From assembly GCF_001748085.1 (NCBI RefSeq), contig NZ_BBZK01000015.1:40603-104602 (forward strand): a stretch of 64,000 nt of DNA. The letters are read 5' to 3'. The notes below the pieces were generated by a model that was not told where the DNA came from, did no database searches, and saw nothing but the letters and a program-made list of their open reading frames with translations. Positions 54,101-61,500 of the stretch are shown here, piece after piece. Source of the stretch: Streptomyces sp. TP-A0874. GTDB lineage: Bacteria > Actinomycetota > Actinomycetes > Streptomycetales > Streptomycetaceae. The position numbers were made by a program, and so were the translations under genes. The number at the start of each line of letters is the position of its first letter. The first letter of the stretch is position 1.

Positions 54101-57100
54101 GTCCTCGGTGAACCGCTCCCCCAGGGCGAAGGCGAGGTCGAAGTTGGCCGAGCTGAGGCCGACGGTCTGTCCGACGGCGGTCACTCCGGGCAGGTCGAGT
54201 TCGGCGGCGGCGTTGTTCTGGAAGGACAGCATCACCTGGAACAGCGGGTGCCGCGCCAGCGAGCGGACCGGGTTGAGCGCCTCCACCAGGCTCTCGAACG
54301 GCACGTCCTGATGCGCGTACGCCGCCAGGTCAGCTTCCCGAACCCGCTCCACCAACTCACGGAAGCTCGGATCACCCGAGACATCCGTCCGCAGCACCAG
54401 GGTGTTCACGAAGAACCCGACCAGCTCGTCCAGCGCCTCGTCGGTACGACCCGCGATCGGCGAACCGATCGGAATGTCATCCCCCGCGCCCAACCGGCTC
54501 AACAACGCCGCCAGACCGGCCTGCACCACCATGAACACACTCGCCCGGCACTCCCGGGCCAAGGCCGCCAACCGCTTGTGGGTCTGCGCCGAAAGCTCCA
54601 GATCCACCGTCGAACCGCGGTAACTCATCTCCGCCGGCCGCGGCCGATCCACCGGAAGCACCAACTCCTCCGGCAGCCCCGCCAACTCCGAACGCCAGAA
54701 CTCCACCTGGCGGCCCATGGGGCTGCTGGGATCGCCTTCGGCTCCCAGCACCTCCTGCTGCCAGAGGGTGTAGTCGGCGTACTGCACCGGGAGCGGTTCC
54801 CAGCCCGGAGCGCGCCCCTCGGAGCGGGCCACGTACGCCTCGCCGAGATCGCGGGCCATCGGGGCCATCGACCAACCGTCGCTCGCGATGTGGTGCACCA
54901 CCACCAACAGCACGTGGTCGTCGGGGGCCACGGTGAACAGCCGAGCCCGCAGCGGCGGCTCGGTTCCCAGGTCGAAGCCCTCCCCGGCGGCCTCCGCCAG
55001 CGCGGCCTCCAGCCCGTCCGCACCGACCTGCACCACCGGCAGGCCCGGACGGGCCTCGTCCATCGTCAGCACCTGCTGCCGCGGGCGGCCGTCCACATCC
55101 GGGAAGACCGTCCGCAGACTCTCGTGCCGCTCCACCACATCGCCCAGCGCAGCCTCCAGCGCCGTGATGTCCAGCGTGCCGGTCAACCGGACCGCGAGCG
55201 GGAGGTTGTAGGTGCCGCTCCGCTCCTCGAACCGGCCCAGGAACCACAACCGCCGCTGCGCCGGCGACAACGGGATCTCCGCCGGCCGCTCCATCCGCGC
55301 CAACGCCCGACGGCCGGTGTCCTCCTCGCCGCCGACCAGTACGGCCAGCCCGGCGACGGTGGGGGTCTCGAAGAGGGTGCGGACGGGGAGTTCCACGTCG
55401 AACTCGGTGCGCACCCGGCTCACCAGCCGGGTCGCCAGCAGCGAGTGCCCGCCCAGCGCGAAGAAGCTGTCGTCGATACCGACGGCCGCGCTCTCCTCGC
55501 CCTCGGCCGGGGCCAGCCCCAACACCTCGGCGAAGAGCCCGCACAGCCGCCGCTCGGTGTCGTTGCGCGGCTGCCGCCCGCCGCTGTCCGCGCCTTCGGG
55601 GGCGGGCAGCGCCCGGCGGTCCAACTTGCCGTTGGGCAGCAGGGGGAAGGCGTCGAGGAGGACGAACGCCGACGGGACCATGTAGTCCGGCAGGCTGTCG
55701 TCGACCTGGGCACGCAGTTCGTCGTCCGAGGGCGCGGGGCGGCCGGCGGCCGGCACGACGTAGCCGACCAGTTGCCGGATGCCCGGCCGGTCCTCCCGGG
55801 CGACGACCGCCACCTGGCCGACGCCGGGGTGGCCGGCGAGCGCGGTCTCGATCTCACCCAGCTCGATCCGGAAACCGCGCACCTTCACCTGGTGGTCGCT
55901 GCGGCCCAGGTACTCCAACTGGCCGTCGGCGGTCCACCGCACGATGTCGCCGGTACGGTACATCCGGCTGCCGGCCGGACCGTGCGGATCGGCCACGAAC
56001 CGCTCGGCGGTCATTTCCGGGCGGTTCAGGTAGCCGCGGGCCAACGGGGCGCCGGCCAGGTACAGCTCGCCCGGTACGCCGGGGGGCACCTGCCGCAGCT
56101 GCGGGTCCAGCACGAGGACGCGGCCGTTGTGGACGGGGCCGCCGATGGAGGCGCGGGCCGGCCAGTCGGCCGGGTTGCCGGGCAGGGTGCAACCGGTCAC
56201 CACATGGCTCTCGGTGGGACCGTAGTGGTTGTGCAGCCGCCGGCCGGGCACCCGGCCGCAGAAGTCGCGGATGTGCTTGTTCAGCACCAGCGCCTCGCCG
56301 GCCTGCGCGAGATGCCGGAGCGCCGGCAGGTCGAGGCCCTGCTCCTCGGCGGCCTCGCAGACGGCGTCGATGACGAGGTTCGGGGCGTACAGCTCGTTGA
56401 TCTGGTGCTGGTCCAGCCACCGGGCGAACCGGGCGGCGTCCCGCCGGATGTCCTCGGGGGGTATGACGAGTTCCCGGCCGGACAGCAGGCTGGCGAGGAT
56501 CTCCTGGGCGGAGACGTCGAAGCTGATGGCGGTGAACTGGGCGGTGCGGGTGCCCGGACCGCCGGGCAGCGCCTCCTCGTGCCAGGCGATCAGGTTGACC
56601 AGCGGGCCGCCGGGCATCGTGACGCCCTTGGGGCGCCCGGTGGAGCCGGAGGTGTAGATGACGTAGGCGGGGCTCGTCGGCAGCAGCGGCGCGGTGCGCT
56701 CGGCGTCCGTCGGGTCCGTCTCCTGGCGGGTCAGCAGTTCGGCCGCGGTCGCCGGGTCGTCCAGGACCAGCCGCGGCGGGTCGCCGGCCTCGGCCGCCGG
56801 CAGTCCCCCGGCGACCTCTCCGTTGGTGAGGACGAGCGTCGGCCGGGCATCGGAGAGCATGTAGGCAATGCGGTCGGCCGGGTAGCTGGGGTCGACCGGC
56901 AGGTAGGCGGCGCCGGTCTTGAGAACCGCCCACAGCGCGGTGATCATCTCGGCCGAGCGGGGCAGCGCCAGCGCGATGGTCCGCTCCGGCCCGGCGCCGC
57001 GCTCGATCAGCAGGTGGGCGAGCCGGTTGGCGCGGGCGTTCAGCTCCGCGTACGTCAGCTCGGTGCCCTCGTGCCGGACGGCCGGCGAGTACGGGGTCCG

Positions 57101-58513
57101 CTCGACCTGCTGCTGGAAGAGCTCCGGCAGGGTGGCCTGCGGGACGCCCGCCCACTCCGTGGCGTTCCACTTCTCCAGCACCCGGGTGTCCTCGGGCGGC
57201 AGCGGCAGAGCGATCTGCCCCACCGGCTTCCGGGCGAAGTCCTCGACGTCGGCCAGCAGTCCGAGGAGGCAGTCGCCGACGGCCTCGACCCGGCTCCGGT
57301 CGAAGAGGTCGGGGCGGTAGCTGAGTTCCAGCATCACCGAGGCGCCGACGTTCACCATCAGGCTGAGCGGGTAGTGGGTGCCCTCGTGGCTGTGCCCGTC
57401 CACGATGCCCAGGCCGCCGGCGGAGCGCTGGAGGTTCTCGGCGTCGACCGGGTAGTTCTCGAAGACCAGCAGGGTGTCGAACAGCTCACCGGTGACCGGT
57501 GTCATCCGCTGGAGGTCCGGAAGCCCCAGGTACTGGTGGTCCATCAGCCCGGCCTGCTGGTCCTGCACCCGCTCCAGCAGGGCGGCGAAGCTCTCGGCCG
57601 GGTCCAGCCGGACCCGGACGGGCAGGGTGTTGATGAACAGCCCCACCATCGTCTGGATGCCCGGGATCTCCGGCGGACGGCCGGAGACCGTGCCACCGAA
57701 GACGACGTCGTCCCGGCCGGTCAGCCGGCCGATGACCATCGCCCAGGCCGCCTGCAGCACGGTGTTCGGGGTCACCCCGTGCGTCCGGGCCCACCGCACC
57801 AGCCCGGCCGTCACCTCGTCGGACAGCTCCAGCCGCAGGCTCTCCGGTTCGACGGTGGTGCGCGGCGCGTCCGGACCGGCGAGCAGGGTCGGCTCCTCCA
57901 GACCGCCGAGCACCTCCCGCCAGGCGCCCTCGGCGACCGCCCGGTCCTGGCCGGCCAACCAGACCAGGTACTCCCGGTACGGAGTGACCGACGGCAGCGC
58001 CGACTCGTCGCCCTGCCGGCCGTACAGCTGGAAGAACTCGCCGATGAGCAGCGCCCGGGACCAGCCGTCCAACAGGATGTGGTGGTTGGTGAACAGGAAG
58101 CGGTAGCGGTCGCCGCCCAGCCGGAACAGGGTGAAGCGGACCAGCGGCGGCCGGGCCAGGTCGAACCGGCGCGCCCGGTCCTCGTCGATGAGCCGGTCGG
58201 CCTCCGCCCCCCGGTCGGCCTCCGGGAGTTCGGTCAGGTCGACCTCCGCCCAGGGCAGTTCGACCTCGCGCGCGATGAGCTGCACGGGTTCGCCGTTCTT
58301 GCGGTACCGGAAGCCGGCCCGCAGGTTGGCGTGGCGTCGCAGGATCGCCGCGGCCGCCGCGCGCAGCGCGGCCACGTCCAGCGCGCCTTCGATCTCGAAG
58401 ACGAACTGCATGGTGTAGACGTCGTGCGTCTGCCCGTCGAACTGCGTGTGGAACATCAGTCCCTGTTGCAGCGGGGACAGGGTCAGAACGTCCTCGAGCC
58501 GTGACTTCTTCAT
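48191..58513 (-). CDS. Three-module NRPS with terminal thioesterase
   Basis: 3,440 residues: C1-A1-PCP1-C2-A2-PCP2-C3-A3-PCP3-TE. C1 has H-H-I-L-L-D-G (about residue 144) and follows an E-ended protein, so it should accept a D-residue; C2 and C3 have H-H-I-A-S-D-G and H-H-I-A-G-D-G. All A domains have S-G-S-T-G-R-P-K-G and N-G-K-L-D-R/K. Carriers: L-G-G-H-S (about 1020 and 2074) and L-G-G-D-S (about 3124). TE has G-W-S-F-G-G (about 3256). My reading of the ten pocket residues: A1 DVQLAAHVVK (close to proline), A2 DADDVLLVDK (acidic pocket, so a basic residue such as Arg is likely), A3 DAWTVAAVCK (phenylalanine type). The start overlaps the upstream NRPS gene by ATGA. No MbtH gene is in the window. 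The TE may hydrolyse or cyclise the product. Confidence 0.93.
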   Translation of the reverse strand: MKKSRLEDVLTLSPLQQGLMFHTQFDGQTHDVYTMQFVFEIEGALDVAALRAAAAAILRRHANLRAGFRYRKNGEPVQLIAREVELPWAEVDLTELPEADRGAEADRLIDEDRARRFDLARPPLVRFTLFRLGGDRYRFLFTNHHILLDGWSRALLIGEFFQLYGRQGDESALPSVTPYREYLVWLAGQDRAVAEGAWREVLGGLEEPTLLAGPDAPRTTVEPESLRLELSDEVTAGLVRWARTHGVTPNTVLQAAWAMVIGRLTGRDDVVFGGTVSGRPPEIPGIQTMVGLFINTLPVRVRLDPAESFAALLERVQDQQAGLMDHQYLGLPDLQRMTPVTGELFDTLLVFENYPVDAENLQRSAGGLGIVDGHSHEGTHYPLSLMVNVGASVMLELSYRPDLFDRSRVEAVGDCLLGLLADVEDFARKPVGQIALPLPPEDTRVLEKWNATEWAGVPQATLPELFQQQVERTPYSPAVRHEGTELTYAELNARANRLAHLLIERGAGPERTIALALPRSAEMITALWAVLKTGAAYLPVDPSYPADRIAYMLSDARPTLVLTNGEVAGGLPAAEAGDPPRLVLDDPATAAELLTRQETDPTDAERTAPLLPTSPAYVIYTSGSTGRPKGVTMPGGPLVNLIAWHEEALPGGPGTRTAQFTAISFDVSAQEILASLLSGRELVIPPEDIRRDAARFARWLDQHQINELYAPNLVIDAVCEAAEEQGLDLPALRHLAQAGEALVLNKHIRDFCGRVPGRRLHNHYGPTESHVVTGCTLPGNPADWPARASIGGPVHNGRVLVLDPQLRQVPPGVPGELYLAGAPLARGYLNRPEMTAERFVADPHGPAGSRMYRTGDIVRWTADGQLEYLGRSDHQVKVRGFRIELGEIETALAGHPGVGQVAVVAREDRPGIRQLVGYVVPAAGRPAPSDDELRAQVDDSLPDYMVPSAFVLLDAFPLLPNGKLDRRALPAPEGADSGGRQPRNDTERRLCGLFAEVLGLAPAEGEESAAVGIDDSFFALGGHSLLATRLVSRVRTEFDVELPVRTLFETPTVAGLAVLVGGEEDTGRRALARMERPAEIPLSPAQRRLWFLGRFEERSGTYNLPLAVRLTGTLDITALEAALGDVVERHESLRTVFPDVDGRPRQQVLTMDEARPGLPVVQVGADGLEAALAEAAGEGFDLGTEPPLRARLFTVAPDDHVLLVVVHHIASDGWSMAPMARDLGEAYVARSEGRAPGWEPLPVQYADYTLWQQEVLGAEGDPSSPMGRQVEFWRSELAGLPEELVLPVDRPRPAEMSYRGSTVDLELSAQTHKRLAALARECRASVFMVVQAGLAALLSRLGAGDDIPIGSPIAGRTDEALDELVGFFVNTLVLRTDVSGDPSFRELVERVREADLAAYAHQDVPFESLVEALNPVRSLARHPLFQVMLSFQNNAAAELDLPGVTAVGQTVGLSSANFDLAFALGERFTEDGTPNGIEGGIEYATDLFDPETAEQLATRLVRFLEAVTADPEQPIGAAEVLSPQERQQILMDWNGPVTRPDTVIEIFERQAARTPDATALVCGEERLSFGELNARANRLARLLIRRGAAPEQTVALLLPRSADLIVALLAVLKTGAAYVPLDPDQPEDRREYMLGDCRPVVLLSDGEEMNEAARHLPSGDLTDAERSAPLRPANPAYVIYTSGSTGRPKGVAVEHRSLVNLFHNHFDHRYRPELAAAGEDARFRVALVAAMTFDASWDPLLWMVAGHELHLIEDETRLDALALAEYVDGSAIDIVDTTPSHFQQLAEAGVLDEEGHRPRIVQLGGEALGESLLAELRAVPGLTGLNLYGPTECTVDALSASMADSDRPLVGRPLVNTRAYVLDGRLRPVAPGVAGELYLAGACLARGYVKRPGQTAERFVADPYGPYGSRMYRTGDVVRWTADGQLEYLGRADDQVKVRGFRIELGEIESALATHPALAQVAVLAREDRQGVQQLVAYAVCAPDATAPEANELRAHLAGSLPDYMLPAAFVMLDTLPLTANGKLDKKALPAPDLGGRSTGRAPRNRQEAQLCGLFAEVLGLEKVGIDESFFELGGHSLLATRLVSRIRSVLGVELAVRVLFETPTVEGLAELLGDAADARQALTRMDRPEVVPLSAAQRRLWFLNRFEGANATYNLPLAVRLSGELDTAALRAALHDVVERHESLRTVFPMAESQPRQLVLDTDEACPELPVTPVEPDRLDEVLAEAAQRGFDLAEQPPLRADLFELGANEYVLLIVMHHIAGDGWSLAPLGRDLSEAYRARAAGAAPEWTPLPVQYADYTLWQREVLGEESEPDSELARQLEYWRTALEGVPEELPLPADRPRPARMSYRGDTVPFALPAEAHQGLAELARTTGSSMFMVVQAAVAALLTRLGAGVDVPVGSVIAGRTDEALEDLVGFFVNTLVLRTDVSGDPSFRELLGRVRETDLAAYAHQDVPFERLVEVLSPARSLARHPLFQVMLAFQNNSEAGLDLDGVRVGPQNVGLDAAKFDLSFQVGEVFAADGAAAGLDGSVEFAVDLFDRSTVEGIADRLVRFLEAVAADPDVRVGGVEVFGPGERERVLGEWNATAAEVPQRTFPELFENWVDRDPSATALLHDGGELSYGQLDRRANGLARLLTERGVERGQCVAVALPRSVDLVVALLAVMKAGAAYVPVDPAYPADRISYILGDSSPALLLTTDELAAGLPEAEGVDRLLVDTATGAEETAERPAPVSLADAAYVIYTSGSTGRPKGVLVTHSGIASMAAAQTEAFGVGPGSRVLQFASPSFDASMWEVAMGLLSGAALVVSSAERLAAGEVLASTLSGFGVTHATLPPVVLAAMGGAGLPEGMVLVTAGEACSAELVGRWAPGRLMVNAYGPSESTVCATMSGPLVADGVAPSIGGPVVNTRVFVLDEWLRPVVPGVAGELYVSGCGLARGYVNRPGLSAERFVAHPFGGPGERLYRTGDVVRWAADGRLEYVGRVDDQVKVRGFRIELGEIEAVLAQHVGVGQVAVVVREDRPGDKRLVAYVVAADAAGGVDVGGLRGHVAGVLPDYMVPAAFVVLDALPVTANGKLDRRALPVPEFGSSVGSRAPRSTQEEILCGLFAETLGVERVGIDDSFFELGGDSITSIQLVSKIRMVLGVQLSNRGIFETPTVAELSEKLDSGDGSDGFEVLLPLRANGERPAVFCVHGAGGLSWPYSVFLKHLGPEYPVYGLQARGLEGGDEPIATSVREMATDYIEQMRTVQPSGPYHLVGWSFGGLVAHEIATQLEAAGDEVGLLVNLDQPPYDASWDDDYVVPTESDVLGTLLDFIGYDISTLGDEPLDYAETMRIIRSRDSVLATLEEHHIAASVKVGVNNHQLGAEFRPEKFSGDLLLFVSTLDPETAEAKVADSVNSWEPYVGGAITTRTVAAHHGHLLQPEPAAEIARTIYSKLTERE
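49160..50125 (-). other. Codon-usage patch covering the A3 substrate-binding part
   Basis: Within the NRPS gene, this roughly 970-bp stretch uses TTG leucine and other T/G-ending codons (GGT, GTT, GCT) far more than the flanks, which use CTG/CTC and C-ending codons. It begins just after the FDASMWE core of A3 and ends at the start of PCP3, so it covers A4-A10 and most of the residues that set specificity. The frame is unbroken. Confidence 0.7.
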
Positions 58514-61500
58514 GTCGCCTCTCCGCTCAAAAGCCCTAGCTCGTCTTCGAACTCATCGATCTCGTCCTGGCCCAGCTCGACGAGCGGGGCCGCACCGGCG
58601 CGCGGTGACTCGAGCATGTCACTGCCGGCATCCGGGTTCTCGGCGTAGGTGACCACGGCCTTCAGGGCCCGGAACCAGCCCTCGGCCAGCGCCCGCACCT
58701 CCTCTTCGGCGAAGAGGGCACCCGGCCAGGACCAGGTGGCCACCAGGCGGGGGCCGTCCGGGTGGACCTGGGTGAGCGCGTTCATCTCCAGGGCGTGCGC
58801 CATGGGCATCTCGGGGTCGCTGCCCCCGAGGCCACCGGTGTCGCCCGCGGTGTCGGCGGCGGCCTCCTCGGGTGCGCCGCTGGCCTCGAACCGGCCCAGG
58901 TAGTTGAAGCCGATCTGCGGGGCCGGCAGTCCGGCCAGCTCCGGCTTGGTCTCCGGGTTGAGGTAGCGCAGCAGACCGTAGCCGACCCCGTTGTCGGGCA
59001 GCGCGTCCAACTGCTCCCGGACGGCCCGCAGGGCCCGCCCGACGGCCGGACCACCGGACCAGACGTCCTCCCACTCCAGGGACGAGACGGCCGGGTCCAG
59101 CCGCACCGGGTAGAGGCTGGTGAACCAACCGACCGTGCGGGAGATGTCCGCGCCGGGCACCACGTCCTCGCGGCCGTGGCCCTCGAGGTCCACCAGCACC
59201 CCGCGGGACGCGTCCGCGCCCCGGCGGCGGCGCCAGTCCGCGACCGCTAGCGAGAAAGCGGTGAGGAGCACCTCGTTGACCCCGGTGCGGAAGACCGCGG
59301 CGGACTTCGTCAGCAGCGGACCGGTCCACTCGGGCGGCAGGGTCATGGTGATCTGCCGCGCGGTGCGGAAGAGGTCCTGGGCGGGGTCGAGGGCGCGCGC
59401 GCCGAGCGGCGGTTCGGCGGGGACGTCGAGCATCTTCGTCCACACCGGCAGCTCGGCGAGCCGCTCCGGCGCCGTCGCCTCCCGGGCCAGCCCCTGCGCC
59501 CACTGCCGGAAGGAGGTCCACACCGGCTCCAGCGCAGGCTCCCGACCGCTGGCCACCGCCTCGTAGGCGGCGGTCAGGTCGGGCATCAGGATCCGCCAGG
59601 ACACCCCGTCCACCACCAGGTGGTGGACGATCAGCAGCAGCTGACCGGGGGCGGTGGGGCCGCCGTCGAACCAGACGACCTGGACCATCACGCCGTCGCC
59701 GGGCGCCAGCCGGTTCTGGGCCAGCTGCGCCTGGCTGGTCAGCGTGGCGTGGAGCTCCGCACCGGCCAGCCCGGTGACGTCCACCCGGCGGATGAGCTGC
59801 TCGGCGTCGAGCGCCCCCTTCGGCGGGATCCGGAGTATCCACTCGCCGCCGACCCGGTCCAACCGCATCCGCAGCGCGTCGTGGTGGTCGATCACGGCCT
59901 GGATGATCTTCGTCAGCTGGGCCGGTTCCAGACCGCCCGGCACCGGGGCGACGATCGACTGGTTGAAGCCGTCGATCGGGCCGTCGACGCCGCGCAGCCA
60001 GTGGATGATCGGCGTGAGCGGCAGGGCGCCCACGGCGGGGTCGCTGCTGCCGGCGGCCGGTGCGGCCTCGGCCGGAGTCTCCTCCTCCGGCAGCGCGGCG
60101 GCCAGCGCCTCCACCGTCTTGTGCTGGAAGACCTCCCGCGGGGTCAGCACCAGGCCGACCTGGCGGGCCCGGTTGACCAGCTGGATCGAGACGATGCTGT
60201 CGCCGCCCAGGGCGAAGAAGTTGTCGTCGACGCTCACCTGCTCCAGGCCCAGCACCTCGGCGAAGAGCCGGCAGAGCAGCTCCTCGCGCGGGGTCCGGGG
60301 CGCCTGACCGGTGGACAGCAGGCTGAAGTCCGGGGCGGGCAGCGCCTTGCGGTCCAACTTGCCGTTGGGGGTCAACGGCAGCGCGTCGAGTGTCACGAAC
60401 GCCGCGGGGACCATGTACTCCGGCAGCACCTCGGCGACGTGCTCGCGCAGGTCGGAGGAGGCGGCGGGCCCGCCCTCGGCGGGCACCACGTAGCCGGCGA
60501 GCCGCTTCACGCCCGGCTGGTCCTCGCGGACCACCACGGCGGCCTGGGCCACCAGCGGATGCTGGACGAGCACGGTCTCGATCTCACCGAGCTCGATCCG
60601 GAAGCCTCGGACCTTCACCTGGAAGTCGGTGCGGCCCAGGTACTCCAACCGTCCGTCGGCGCGCCAGCGGACCACGTCACCGGTGCGGTACATCCGGCTT
60701 CCCGGCCTGCCGTACGGGTCGGCGGTGAACCGCTCGGCGCTGAGGCCGGGCCGGCCCAGGTAACCGCGGGCCAGCCCCTCACCGGCGATGTACAGCTCGC
60801 CGGGGACCCCGGGGGCCACCGGGCGCAGCGCGCCGTCGAGCACGTACACCAGGGTGTTGAGGATCGGCTCGCCGATCGGCGGGGTGCCGGGCGTGCCGTC
60901 GAGCACGGCGGCGGTGGACCAGATGGTGGTCTCCGTCGGCCCGTACACGTTGGTGACCTCGGAGCCGACCTCGGTCATCTCCGCGGCCAGGCCCGGCGGC
61001 ACCGCCTCGCCGCCGATGAGCATCCGCATTCCGCGGAGCGCCTCGTGGCCGTGGCTGAGCAGCGCCTGCCAGTGCGAGGGGGTGGCCTGGAGCACCGTGC
61101 CGCCGTGCCGGGTGACCAGCTCGGACAGGAGCGCCGGGTCGTGCACGCTCTCCGGGTCGGCGAGGACGATGCCGGCTCCGGCGAGCAGCGGCAGGTACAG
61201 CTCCAGCGCCGCGATGTCGAAGGAGACGGTGGTGACGGCGATCAGCCGGTCCTGCCGACCCATCGGCAGCCTCGCGGCCATGGCGGCGAGGAAGTTGTCC
61301 AGGCCTGCGCGCGGCACCATCACGCCCTTGGGGCGGCCGGTGGAACCGGAGGTGTAGATCGCGTACGCGGTGGAGGCCCCGACGGCCTCCGCTCCGACGG
61401 CCCGCGCGGCCGCGGGGTTGCCGGTCGGCTGGGCGGACAGCTCCCGCTCGGTCGCCGGGGCGTCCAGCAGCAGCGCCTCGGTGCCCGTCCGGGGCAGCGC

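Noticed and set aside
52286..58504. A 2,072-codon open frame on the plus strand opposite the three-module NRPS
   Set aside because: Long antisense frames are expected opposite GC-rich coding DNA. The translation is low-complexity (Gly, Arg, Val, Gln-rich), without any domain, while the minus strand shows complete NRPS motifs. The same applies to long plus-strand frames at 33788-37432, 37562-41224, 48260-52003 and 59620-63732.
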